18,196 nucleotides of DNA from Allobrachymonas sp. (GTDB taxonomy: Bacteria; Pseudomonadota; Gammaproteobacteria; Burkholderiales; Burkholderiaceae). A program made the position numbers and the translations under genes. The notes below the pieces were generated by a model that was not told where the DNA came from, searched no databases, and worked only from the letters and a program-made list of their open reading frames with translations. This document shows positions 1-6,867 of this stretch, piece after piece. The DNA lies in NCBI GenBank assembly GCA_030529305.1, contig JAUMXD010000023.1:1-18196 (forward strand), written 5' to 3'. The first letter of the stretch is position 1; each line of letters begins with the position of its first letter.

Positions 1-5
1 TCGCC

Positions 6-272
6 ATGACAGAAAAAACACCTCTGAAGCGCACCTTGATTGGCAAGGTGGTGAGTGACAAGCGCAACAAAACCGTAACGGTGATGATTGAGCGCCGCGT
101 GATGCACCCGATCTACGGCAAGATCGTGATCAAAACCAGCAAGTACCACGCCCATGATGAAAACGGCGAGTACAAACTGGGTGACATCGTCGAGATTACC
201 GAAGGTCGTCCCATCTCCAAAACCAAAAGCTGGGTGGCTACCCGCTTGGTACAAAAAGCAGCTGTGGTATAA
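6..272 (+). CDS. rpsQ: 30S ribosomal protein S17
   Basis: This 88-residue protein is the small-subunit ribosomal protein S17, an OB-fold protein that binds 16S rRNA during early 30S assembly. The sequence shows the family pattern throughout: an N-terminal [19 protein letters not shown] strand pair, the [10 protein letters not shown] segment, the HDE turn and the GDIVEI...RPISKTKSW block near the C-terminus. The length is normal for the family. The start at ATG 6 fits family N-termini, but only five bases lie upstream in the window, so the ribosome binding site cannot be checked. In most bacteria rplN follows directly in the S10/spc gene string; here a strong terminator follows instead, so this is the end of a transcription unit. 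The identification is essentially certain. Confidence 0.97.
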   Translation: MTEKTPLKRTLIGKVVSDKRNKTVTVMIERRVMHPIYGKIVIKTSKYHAHDENGEYKLGDIVEITEGRPISKTKSWVATRLVQKAAVV

Positions 273-293
273 ACCGCGATTGCTTTAAAAGAC

Positions 294-325
294 AAAGCCC
301 TGCGTTTGATACGCAGGGCTTTTTT
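294..325 (+). terminator. intrinsic terminator after rpsQ
   Basis: A perfect 12-bp stem (294-305 with 311-322, core GCCCTGCGT/ACGCAGGGC) closes a 5-base TTGAT loop and runs into a T tract at 320-325. It lies 22 bp after the rpsQ stop codon. It is a textbook Rho-independent terminator that ends the ribosomal protein transcription unit. Confidence 0.93.
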
Positions 326-1544
326 ATTGCGTTTAAGTCGCTTTTTTCGCATGGGCTATCTGCAGAAGCCAGCAACAAGGGAGCAGTTGGTTTGTAGTTA
401 TTTTTAACGTTCATGCGACAAGAGTGAAGTGAGTCGCTGAAACGCAGCGTACATGCAAGCTTGAACCTGAGCTGTGCTGAAGAAGACGGAAATAAAAGGA
501 TGGGGTTGAGTGAGATCAATCGGGATTTTGGGGATGTATTGGGATGTGGCTCTGAAAATACCTTGCGCATAGTGAAAAAGAAAAGGCGAGTGCAAAACCG
601 GCTTTTCTTGTGGGCTGCGTGGCTTGGCTCGGTCGCTGCCTTCCATCTTTCACCGTCTAGCCCTTTGCCTTTTGCTTTTTTGGCTTTACTCTCAGCCCTT
701 TAATCCTTGCCAAACAAATGTCGTTGCAAGATAGTTGATGACAGGCTCGGTGTCATCGGGGCCAATGTGCCGGTTTCGAGGTTGGCAAACAGCAGGCCAC
801 AACGGGCGTGTGTTGGGAGCTGAACTCTCGGAGCAGCGAATAGCCTTTGTCGAAGCCCACGCGCACGCTGTTGGCGTGGGCTTGTGAGTTGAGCCCCGAG
901 GGCTATATCCCCCCATACCGAGGCAACAAACGCTGGTGGCTAGCACGGCCAGCTCTTGCGGCGGCCTTGCTTTTGGGAAAGGGGTCGCTTGCAATCGTTC
1001 TTTCAGATTACCGATGCCAGGCGAGGCCCAGAGGGAGGCGCGGGTCTCGAAACGCTGGCTCACGCGGCTTTGCAAAGCCACGTCCACTGCGTGCAAGACA
1101 GGCGCGAGGTCGCATGCAAGGCAAAGGCAGGCTCAAAAACGGTCGGCCTGGCTGTTTTCATTGCGTTCGGCGGTGACATTGCCTAGCGTGGCGGTCTGTT
1201 TAGTCATGCTGTGCAGAGCAGCGCGGATGTGAGGATTGTAAGGGCTACATAGAACAGCGATCTTCCATCGCTCCACGTACCGGATAGCGCACTGTGCTGG
1301 CGTGCGTTGCTTTATGCGGGGCGATTTCATCATCGGCAATGCGCCTGCTCGGCCTGCTGAAAACTGCCTGTGGCAAGCAAGCTGTTCATGCAGCTTGGGT
1401 GATGTTGCCGCACTGGAAGAGAGAGTGTGCAGAAAGCCCGCCGAGATAAAAATACATCTTATTACCAATTTATCGTTTATTCTTGACAAGAGTGAGCGGA
1501 TATAGGGTCTCTTTTTAATAAAAATTAATTTCTTAAAAAGAGTA

Positions 1545-1559
1545 GAATTTGAAAAATTC
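1545..1559. repeat. short perfect inverted repeat upstream of urease
   Basis: GAATTT and AAATTC flank a 3-base centre in the AT-rich leader region of the urease genes. It could be an operator half-site pair or chance in AT-rich DNA. No function can be assigned. Confidence 0.3.
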
Positions 1560-1622
1560 AAATAATAACAAGCAGATATGAATATTAAAAGAATTTATAT
1601 AATGAAAATGGATTGCATTCCG

Positions 1623-1643
1623 ATTGTTTCCAAAAGAAACAAT
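1623..1643. repeat. perfect 8-bp inverted repeat upstream of the urease operators
   Basis: ATTGTTTC (1623-1630) and GAAACAAT (1636-1643) are separated by CAAAA. The repeat lies 30 bp upstream of the first NikR-type dyad. It is a good candidate for a second regulator site or a small RNA hairpin. There is no T tract, so it is not a terminator. Confidence 0.45.
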
Positions 1644-1672
1644 AGATACCAAAAGAAAAGCAAAGACATTGA

Positions 1673-1728
1673 GTAGGAGTTCTCTGTTTATATTTCCTAC
1701 ATAGGAGTTTCGCTCGAAAACATCCTAC
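1673..1728. promoter_or_regulatory. two abutting NikR-type operators upstream of ureABC
   Basis: Site 1 is GTAGGA (1673-1678), 16 bp, TCCTAC (1695-1700). Site 2 is ATAGGA (1701-1706), 16 bp, TCCTAC (1723-1728). The two 28-bp dyads abut with no gap. E. coli NikR binds GTATGA-N16-TCATAC, which has the same half-site length and the same 16-bp spacer with one base changed per half-site. A nikR gene lies about 4 kb away in this window, and a third dyad of this geometry lies in front of the UPF0016 gene. A possible -10 element, TATATT at 1689-1694, falls inside site 1, which would favour repression by nickel-loaded NikR; no good -35 was found, so the promoter position is uncertain. The dyads are directly visible, and their assignment to NikR is inferred. 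Confidence 0.72.
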
Positions 1729-1763
1729 GTGTGTTTGGGTTGCCTCTTGTTTTTCGGAATTGT

Positions 1764-1775
1764 TTGTCGAGACAA
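1764..1775. repeat. 12-bp palindrome in the presumed urease leader
   Basis: TTGTC-GA-GACAA lies between the operator pair and ureA, probably within the 5' untranslated leader if transcription starts near 1700. Its function is unknown. It is short enough to be chance. Confidence 0.25.
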
Positions 1776-1854
1776 GTTCTTGATTTTCAAAGGAAGAACG
1801 AGAGTTTTGAGTAGGCGCCTATCCCGTTGGTGCCATTTTATAAGGAGTGTGATC

Positions 1855-2160
1855 ATGCATTTGATGCCCAGAGAAATTGAGAAGCTGATGATTTATTCGG
1901 CTGGAGAGTTGGCCAAGGCACGCAAGGCGCGTGGCCTCAAGCTCAACTACATGGAGGCAATGGCTTTGATTTCGGCCGAGTTGATGGAGCGTGCGCGCGA
2001 TGGCGTGAGCGTGGCTGAGCTGCAGGATGAGAACGCTCCGCCCATTGTCAAGAAAGATGAAGTGATGGAAGGCGTTGCAGAAATGATCGGCCACGTGCTG
2101 ATCGAGGCAACTTTCCCTGACGGCACCAAGATGGTGACGGTGAACCATCCCATTCGTTAA
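1855..2160 (+). CDS. ureA: urease subunit gamma
   Basis: This 101-residue protein is the small gamma subunit of urease, a structural part of the (alpha-beta-gamma)3 enzyme that hydrolyses urea to ammonia and carbon dioxide in the cytoplasm. It shows the family pattern from the start: [13 protein letters not shown], then the helix [22 protein letters not shown], the ELMERARDG segment and the closing [16 protein letters not shown]. The length matches the usual 100 or so residues. The start at ATG 1855 is chosen because AAGGAG at 1842-1847 is well placed before it and UreA proteins begin this way, although the frame is open further upstream. The gene is separate from ureB, unlike the fused UreA of Helicobacter. 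It lies downstream of two NikR-type dyads and is probably cotranscribed with ureB and ureC. Confidence 0.96.
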   Translation: MHLMPREIEKLMIYSAGELAKARKARGLKLNYMEAMALISAELMERARDGVSVAELQDENAPPIVKKDEVMEGVAEMIGHVLIEATFPDGTKMVTVNHPIR

Positions 2161-2163
2161 GCG

Positions 2164-2179
2164 CTTGCTTGCAAGCAAG
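2164..2179. repeat. 16-nt perfect palindrome between ureA and ureB
   Basis: CTTGCTTGCAAGCAAG is fully self-complementary and starts 4 bases after the ureA stop. In RNA it could form a small hairpin that affects stability or ureB translation. No T tract follows, so it is not a terminator. Confidence 0.45.
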
Positions 2180-2221
2180 GTATCTGATTCAGATGCCTCT
2201 ACGCAGAAAAAGGAGACCAAC

Positions 2222-2584
2222 ATGATTCCAGGTGAAGTCATTTTCAAATCCACCCCCATCACCATCAATGAGGGTTTGGCCGTCAAGAAAATCACGGCCG
2301 TCAACAAGGGCACGCGCCCCATCCAGATCGGCTCGCACATCCACTTTTTCGAAGTGAACGAGTACCTGAGCTTTGACCGGGCCGAGGCCTTTGGCTATCG
2401 CCTCGACATCGCCTCGGGCACGGCCGTGCGCTGGGAGCCGGGTGAGAAGAAAGAAGTGCAACTGGTAGAGATCACCGGCAACCGTTTGGTGCTGGGCGCC
2501 AATGGTTTGACCAATGGGCAGATCAACGAGAAAACGCTGCTTCAGGCGATGGAGCGCGCAAAAGTTGCCGGCTTTGTTGAGTAA
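2222..2584 (+). CDS. ureB: urease subunit beta, with C-terminal extension
   Basis: This 120-residue protein is the beta subunit of urease. The family pattern is clear: MIPGEVIF start, [46 protein letters not shown] and the final [14 protein letters not shown]. The start at ATG 2222 has a strong AAAAGGAG at 2207-2214; an in-frame codon further upstream lacks one. Stand-alone beta subunits usually end near residue 100-106, but this one continues for about 18 residues ([17 protein letters not shown]). That tail resembles the end of the fused UreA of Helicobacter (..ALHRAKERGF..), judged from memory of that family. The gene lies 61 bp after ureA and 11 bp before ureC, so one operon is likely. Confidence 0.95.
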   Translation: MIPGEVIFKSTPITINEGLAVKKITAVNKGTRPIQIGSHIHFFEVNEYLSFDRAEAFGYRLDIASGTAVRWEPGEKKEVQLVEITGNRLVLGANGLTNGQINEKTLLQAMERAKVAGFVE

Positions 2585-2595
2585 GGAGAATAGAA

Positions 2596-4317
2596 ATGTC
2601 TACCAAAATCGAAAGAAAAGAATACGCCTCCATGTTCGGCCCGACCACGGGCGACAAGATCCGCTTGGGCGATACGGAATTGTTCGTCGAGATCGAAAAG
2701 GACTACAACGTCTATGGCGAAGAGTCCAAGTTCGGTGGCGGCAAAACCATCCGTGACGGCATGGGGCAAAGCGCACGCGCCGGTCAGGCCAATGCCCTGG
2801 ACTTGGTGATCACCAATGCGGTCATCATTGATCCGATTCTGGGTGTAGTCAAAGGCGACATCGGCATCAAGGACGGCAAGATCGTCGGCGTGGGCAAAGC
2901 GGGCAACCCCGATACGATGAATGGCGTGACTGACCGCTTGATCATCGGCGTGGGAACGGATGTGTTTTCTGCCGACGGCAAGATCGTGACGCCTGCAGGG
3001 ATTGACTCCCACGTGCACTTCATCAACCCGCACCAGTTCCACACGGCCCTGTTCTCTGGCGTAACCACTTTGATTGGCGGTGGCGCAGGCCCCAACACCG
3101 GTTCTTTGGCCACCACTTGTACGCCAGGTCCGTGGAACATCCACAAGATGCTGGAATCGGTCGAGGCCTTCCCCATGAACTTCGGCTTCACGGGCCGCGC
3201 CAACTGTACGACCAGCATGCCTTTGGTCGAGCAGATCAAGGCTGGCGCATTGGGTCTGAAGCTGCACGAAGACTGGGGCACCACGCCTGCTGCCATTCGC
3301 AGCGCGCTGGATGTGGCCGACGAGTACGACGTGCAAATCACCATCCACACCGATACCCTGAACGAGGCTGGTTATGTGGAAAGCACCCGCCGCGCCATTG
3401 GCGGACGCACCATTCACACCTACCACATCGAAGGTGCTGGCGGTGGTCACTCGCCTGACGTGATCTCGCTGGTGGGCGAGCCCAATGTGCTGCCTTCTTC
3501 CACCACGCCCACGGTGCCTTACACCAAGAACGTGATGGCCGAGCACATGGCCATGATTGCCGGCTGCCACCACTTGGATCTGAAGCTCGAAGAAGACATC
3601 TCCTTCTGTGAGTCTCGCATCCGCAATGGCAGTATGGCTGCGGAAGACGTGCTGCACGACATGGGCGCGATCTCCATGATGTCTTCGGACTCTCAGGCCA
3701 TGGGGCGTATTGCCGAGATGATCATCCGCACCTGGCAGCTGGCCGACAAGATGAAGAAGCAGCGCGGGCAGTTGCCTGAAGCCAAAGGCGAAGACAACGA
3801 CAACTTCCGCGTCAAGCGTTACATGGCCAAATACACCATCAACCCGGCCATCACCCACGGTATCTCCGACTACCTGGGTTCGATCGAGCCCGGCAAGATG
3901 GCTGACCTGGTAGTTTGGGAGCCCAAGATGTTTGGCGCCAAGCCCCACACGGTCTTCAAGGCCGGCTTCATCGCCGCAGCCAAGATGGGTGATGCCAACG
4001 CTTCACTGACCTCTCCACAGCCCGTGATCATGCAAGACATGTTCGGTGCTTATGGTCATGCAAGAAACCGCATCAGCGCATCCTTTGTTTCTAATGCCGC
4101 TTACGAAGACGGCATCAAGGAGAAGCTGGGCCTGAATCAGATGGTGCTGCCGGTGCGCAATATCCGCACAGTCGGCAAGCGCTGCATGATCCACAACAAC
4201 TTGGCGCCGAAGATGTCGGTCGATCCCAAGACGATGATCGTCAGTGCCGATGGCGTACCGCTCAAGAGCGAAACGGTGCAAACGTTGCCTTTGGCTCAGC
4301 GTTACTTCCTGTTCTGA
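2596..4317 (+). CDS. ureC: urease subunit alpha (catalytic)
   Basis: This 573-residue protein is the catalytic alpha subunit of urease, which carries the dinuclear metal centre. All primary metal ligands are present: His139 and His141 (HVHF), Lys222 for carbamylation (GLKLHEDWG), His251 (HTDTLNE), His277 and Asp365 (SSDSQAMG). The mobile-flap Cys324-His325 pair is also present. The ribosome binding site AAGGAG at 2583-2588 overlaps the end of ureB. Several residues normally constant around the active site differ: [10 protein letters not shown] for the common GP..GTNATT, YHIEG for FHTEG, STTPT for STNPT, SMAAE for TIAAE, and AGCHH for VCHH. The enzyme is probably active but unusual in its second shell. 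No accessory gene for nickel insertion follows; a terminator lies 60 bp downstream. Metal identity (nickel or iron) cannot be read from the sequence. Confidence 0.97.
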   Translation: MSTKIERKEYASMFGPTTGDKIRLGDTELFVEIEKDYNVYGEESKFGGGKTIRDGMGQSARAGQANALDLVITNAVIIDPILGVVKGDIGIKDGKIVGVGKAGNPDTMNGVTDRLIIGVGTDVFSADGKIVTPAGIDSHVHFINPHQFHTALFSGVTTLIGGGAGPNTGSLATTCTPGPWNIHKMLESVEAFPMNFGFTGRANCTTSMPLVEQIKAGALGLKLHEDWGTTPAAIRSALDVADEYDVQITIHTDTLNEAGYVESTRRAIGGRTIHTYHIEGAGGGHSPDVISLVGEPNVLPSSTTPTVPYTKNVMAEHMAMIAGCHHLDLKLEEDISFCESRIRNGSMAAEDVLHDMGAISMMSSDSQAMGRIAEMIIRTWQLADKMKKQRGQLPEAKGEDNDNFRVKRYMAKYTINPAITHGISDYLGSIEPGKMADLVVWEPKMFGAKPHTVFKAGFIAAAKMGDANASLTSPQPVIMQDMFGAYGHARNRISASFVSNAAYEDGIKEKLGLNQMVLPVRNIRTVGKRCMIHNNLAPKMSVDPKTMIVSADGVPLKSETVQTLPLAQRYFLF

Positions 4318-4344
4318 TTTTGTTCTCACAAAATCATCTTAGCC

Positions 4345-4376
4345 ATGTGACGTGTTTTTGAGAGCTTGCGTCACAT
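4345..4376. repeat. inverted repeat just before the urease terminator
   Basis: ATGTGACG (4345-4352) pairs perfectly with CGTCACAT (4369-4376) around a 16-base loop, immediately upstream of the terminator hairpin. It may protect the 3' end of the mRNA or be an operator. There is no T tract. Confidence 0.4.
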
Positions 4377-4378
4377 TT

Positions 4379-4411
4379 CACCTGCCGGACTGCCATCCGG
4401 CAGGTGTTTTT
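4379..4411 (+). terminator. intrinsic terminator of the ureABC operon
   Basis: An 11-bp perfect stem (4379-4389 with 4396-4406, CACCTGCCGGA/TCCGGCAGGTG) closes a 6-base loop and is followed by TTTTT at 4407-4411. It shows that the urease unit ends after ureC, so no accessory genes are transcribed with it downstream. Confidence 0.95.
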
Positions 4412-4636
4412 CGGCTCAACTCCGAGTGTTGCAGCAACGTTTGCGTGTGTAGTTTAGCGGAACGCTAGTCACCAAGCCAAAGCAGGGGCAATCGTCTCCA
4501 GCTTTGGGTCTTTGGCCCCTTTGCAGAAGAAGCGCGTGTCAGCCCCAGCGACGTGGGGGCAGGGAACGCTTGCGCTTTTTCGTCGATACGGGCAGTACAC
4601 ATGCCGTGCAGCAAACATCCGGGAATGTTTGTTGCT

Positions 4637-5776
4637 ATGAACCGAAACAGAACAACGCCCCAATGGCCCGGCCCGCCCAGAGCGCCGGTTGCGGAACTGC
4701 TTGCCGACCTGAGCGCGGGAAAAATGGTGATTCTGCTGGATGCGGCGGAACGCAAGAACGAGGCCAAGCTGGTACTGGCTGCCGAGTGTGCAAACGCCAG
4801 CGCCATCAACTTCATGGCCAAGTATGGCAAAGGGCTGATCTGCCTGGCCTTGTCACGCCAGCGCTGCCAGGAATTGGGGCTGGCATTGCAGGGCGCAGCG
4901 GCTGAAGGTCGGCAGCCATGCCGCGCCAATGGCCTGGCATTCACTGTCTCCATAGAGGCGGCAGAGGGAGTGAGCACTGGCATATCGGCCGCAGATAGGG
5001 CGCTGACAATTCAGCGCGCAGTCAAAGGCAGGCCACAGGATATTGTGCAACCGGGGCATGTCTTTCCTTTGCAAGCGGTTGAGGGCGGTGTATGGATGCG
5101 TCCCGGCCACACCGAGGCGGGTTGTGATCTGGCGGCCCTGGCGGGGTATGAGCCGGCTGCGGTGGTATGTGCCATCTTGCGTGCCGATGGCAGCGTGGCA
5201 CAAGAAAAAGACATTGCCGCGTTTGCCAGAGAGCATCGGCTCAAAGTGGGCCATATCAATGATCTGATCGCGCACCGCATCCGCCATGAAGCGTGGGTGC
5301 ACCGGGTGGCCACGCAAACCATATGTACGCACTATGGCGAATATGTGGCGCACGCCTACCGCGAAGCGTGCACCGGCCGTTTGCACATTGCGCTCGTCAA
5401 AGGCAGCTGGAACCCCAGCGAAGCGATCTATGCGCGGATTCACGATTCGGTATCGGCCCTGGATGTGCTGAGCACCAAAACTCACTGCAGCCATGAAGCC
5501 AGCTTGCACACCACGCTTTGCCAAATGCAGCAACAAAGCAAGGGCGTGGTGATTTTGCTTGATTGCAGCGAGAGCAGTCAGCGCATATTCGAAAGCCTAG
5601 CCAGCACACAAAAAAACAGCCTTGGCAAACAAGCGCAGGGGGAAATGCTTGCTTGGCAAAGGCATGGCGTTAGTTTGCATATTTTGCGCGATTGCAAAGT
5701 ATCAAAGCCCGATTTTTCACACGATCGATTGAGTCTGGTTAAAAAAGGAGAAAAGCTTTCCGAAGTGATGGCCTGA
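4637..5776 (+). CDS. RibB/RibA-like fusion protein with degenerate active sites
   Basis: From ATG 4637 this is a 379-residue protein. Residues about 18-215 match 3,4-dihydroxy-2-butanone-4-phosphate synthase (RibB): YGKGLICLAL, FTVSIEAAEGVSTGISAADRALT, QPGHVFPL, RPGHTEAGCDLAALAGYEPA. Residues about 220-355 resemble the N-terminal half of GTP cyclohydrolase II. The RibB catalytic loop, DDEDRENEGD in E. coli, reads DAAERKNEAK at 35-44: Arg39 and Glu42 remain, but positions matching Glu38 and Asp42 are lysines, and the later Glu174 position is Ala179. The cyclohydrolase zinc Cys cluster is not recognisable. It is therefore probably not a working riboflavin enzyme. RibBX-type fusions that lost the cyclohydrolase are known, but here RibB is eroded too. 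Start is uncertain: ATG 4625 and GTG 4553 are in frame and none has a good ribosome binding site. No FMN riboswitch is visible upstream. Confidence 0.8.
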   Translation: MNRNRTTPQWPGPPRAPVAELLADLSAGKMVILLDAAERKNEAKLVLAAECANASAINFMAKYGKGLICLALSRQRCQELGLALQGAAAEGRQPCRANGLAFTVSIEAAEGVSTGISAADRALTIQRAVKGRPQDIVQPGHVFPLQAVEGGVWMRPGHTEAGCDLAALAGYEPAAVVCAILRADGSVAQEKDIAAFAREHRLKVGHINDLIAHRIRHEAWVHRVATQTICTHYGEYVAHAYREACTGRLHIALVKGSWNPSEAIYARIHDSVSALDVLSTKTHCSHEASLHTTLCQMQQQSKGVVILLDCSESSQRIFESLASTQKNSLGKQAQGEMLAWQRHGVSLHILRDCKVSKPDFSHDRLSLVKKGEKLSEVMA

Positions 5777-5857
5777 ATGATTGCATTATTTGGAAAATTC
5801 AATCAAGCATTGATTAAATGATGAAAAGAGAAATGTCTGTTTTTATATTTGATTAAA

Positions 5858-6280
5858 TCAGCCTTGTTGCTTCAATTTGAATTGGGTGGGCATGATGGCA
5901 ATATTTCCATAGTAAACACCACGCTCTGCAATGATTTGATGAGCCATTTTCTGAACCTGATGGGTTTCGCCTTTTAGAACCAGATTCTCCAAACAGTGTT
6001 CGGGGTCCAGATGAATATGAGAATTAACCATGACGATATCGCAAACAGCATGCTGCATGGCAAGCAAGCGTTCTGTCAAATCACGTTGACGATGTTGATA
6101 GATATACGAAATATTCGCCAAGCAATAAGGAGATTGATTACGCTGCAGGCGTAGCTCCTGGATTTTTTCGCGCAAAAGATCGCGCATGGCTTCGGAGCGA
6201 TTTTGATAACCCCTGCTTTGAATCAGCTCGTCAAATTCTTTGACCAGACTTCCTTCCAATGAAATGGTGATGCGCTCCAT
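5858..6280 (-). CDS. nikR: nickel-responsive regulator NikR
   Basis: This 140-residue protein is a NikR transcription factor. Residues 1-45 form the ribbon-helix-helix DNA-binding domain (ERITISLEGSLVKEFDELI, RGYQNRSEAMRDLLRE). Residues 55-132 form the ACT-like nickel-binding tetramerisation domain. All four high-affinity nickel ligands of E. coli NikR have counterparts: His77 (MQHAVCD), His88 and His90 (SHIH) and Cys96 (EHCLEN). His63 in the YQHRQRD segment is also kept. The start is supported by AAGGAG ten bases upstream on the minus strand. It is transcribed away from the UPF0016 gene and toward the riboflavin-like gene. Likely targets in this window are the N16-spaced dyads at 1673-1728 and 6513-6540. 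Its own promoter shows no clear NikR dyad. Confidence 0.96.
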   Translation of the reverse strand: MERITISLEGSLVKEFDELIQSRGYQNRSEAMRDLLREKIQELRLQRNQSPYCLANISYIYQHRQRDLTERLLAMQHAVCDIVMVNSHIHLDPEHCLENLVLKGETHQVQKMAHQIIAERGVYYGNIAIMPTQFKLKQQG

Positions 6281-6379
6281 GATTGGTAAGCTCCTTCAAC
6301 TGCTTGATTCAAAATGCAGTGGCCAATTTAGTATGCTGTTTTAAGTTATTGGTGAATTATGTTGATAAACAATTTTCCT

Positions 6380-6423
6380 GTCGATTTCATATTTTTTGAA
6401 AATCGACATTCTGTTTCAGAATG
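6380..6423. repeat. two adjacent inverted repeats in the nikR/UPF0016 intergenic region
   Basis: GTCGATTT (6380-6387) pairs with AAATCGAC (6400-6407), and directly after it CATTCTG (6407-6413) pairs with CAGAATG (6417-6423) around TTT. They lie in a 314-bp AT-rich divergent spacer, 100 bp upstream of the nikR start. They are candidate operators or transcript hairpins; the factor is unknown. Confidence 0.45.
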
Positions 6424-6512
6424 ATTTTGTTCAAAGGCTTGCAGAAATGTTAAAGGTACAAGTCAAGCATTACGCATTCTAACGGATGGGAGAAGAGCGT
6501 GGCAAAGCAAAA

Positions 6513-6540
6513 ATATGAAATAAATGTTTATTCATCCTAC
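6513..6540. promoter_or_regulatory. NikR-type operator upstream of the UPF0016 gene
   Basis: ATATGA (6513-6518), exactly 16 bp, TCCTAC (6535-6540). The left half has the E. coli NikR core TATGA, and the right half is identical to that of the two urease dyads. It ends 54 bp before the ATG of the membrane protein gene and lies 232 bp from nikR. The match to NikR geometry is visible; binding is inferred. Confidence 0.6.
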
Positions 6541-6594
6541 TTGTGCGGTGAATGAAATTGATTTTCTTGTTTTTCTTGTGGAGGAGTATTTGTC

Positions 6595-6867
6595 ATGGAC
6601 TACAAGGCAATAGCAGCTGTTTTCTGTACCGTATTTTTTGCCGAGCTGGGAGATAAAACGCAGTTGGCGACTCTGCTGTTTGCGGCCGATCAGAAAAATT
6701 GTCGCTTGAGCATTTTTGTCGCCGCAGCGCTGGCGTTGGTCTTGACCTCAGCCATAGGCGTGCTGACAGGTGGTTTGCTTTCGCGGTACATCAATCCCCA
6801 ATACCTGCAATATGTGGCTGCCGCAGGCTTCATTGGCATGGGGGTATGGATTTTCCTCAAGATCTGA
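6595..6867 (+). CDS. half-size UPF0016/GDT1 (TMEM165) family membrane protein
   Basis: This 90-residue protein carries one copy of the UPF0016 cation-transporter repeat, with the family motif E-x-G-D-K-(T/S) at residues 17-22 (AELGDKTQLATLLFA). Three hydrophobic segments lie at roughly 5-16, 37-58 and 68-88. Full-length members have two such repeats; half-size bacterial members must pair to form a transporter, often as two adjacent genes, but no second copy is here. Family members move manganese or calcium out of the cytoplasm. GGAGGAG at 6580-6586 supports the start. The NikR-type dyad upstream and the surrounding nickel genes suggest a role in nickel, or in a cross-reacting divalent cation, possibly export. 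The family call is confident; the substrate is not known. Confidence 0.88.
   Translation: MDYKAIAAVFCTVFFAELGDKTQLATLLFAADQKNCRLSIFVAAALALVLTSAIGVLTGGLLSRYINPQYLQYVAAAGFIGMGVWIFLKI

Larger units (their letters stand above)
330..1672. other. long spacer without a convincing gene; decayed fragments, AT-rich 3' end
   Basis: About 1.3 kb lies between the rpsQ terminator and the urease control region, and I find no ORF with both a ribosome binding site and a recognisable protein. Some short minus-strand stretches read like protein but break after a few dozen codons. One is a 24-codon ORF at 1207-1133 beginning MTKQTATLGNVTAE, faintly like the start of small phage-associated proteins. Others lie between about 690 and 1090 and change frame. 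A 10-bp inverted repeat with an 11-base loop lies at 853-883 (GCCCACGC/GCGTGGGC core). From about 1440 onward the sequence becomes very AT-rich, unlike the flanking genes. This looks like eroded insertion material rather than a functional unit. Confidence 0.5.

Noticed and set aside
1133..1207. Small phage-like gene on the minus strand
   Set aside because: It has only 24 codons, lacks a clear ribosome binding site, and the resemblance rests on a few residues recalled from memory.
1483..1511. TTGACA as a -35 box for the urease operon
   Set aside because: No -10 element occurs at 16-18 bp spacing, and the site is about 370 bp from ureA.
2542..3948. Long minus-strand ORF (468 codons) opposite ureC
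   Set aside because: It is a shadow of codon bias in ureC; it is His/Val/Asp-rich, shows no family motif and has no ribosome binding site.
4412..4636. FMN or nickel/cobalt riboswitch before the RibB-like gene
   Set aside because: The conserved FMN-riboswitch segments are not present and no multi-stem fold was seen. Only a small TAGCG-GAA-CGCTA repeat (4456-4468) and a protein-like minus-strand fragment ending at 4469 occur.
5801..5815. Terminator between the RibB-like gene and nikR
   Set aside because: The stem is only 5 bp and AT-rich (AATCA/TGATT) with no clean T tract; too weak to call.
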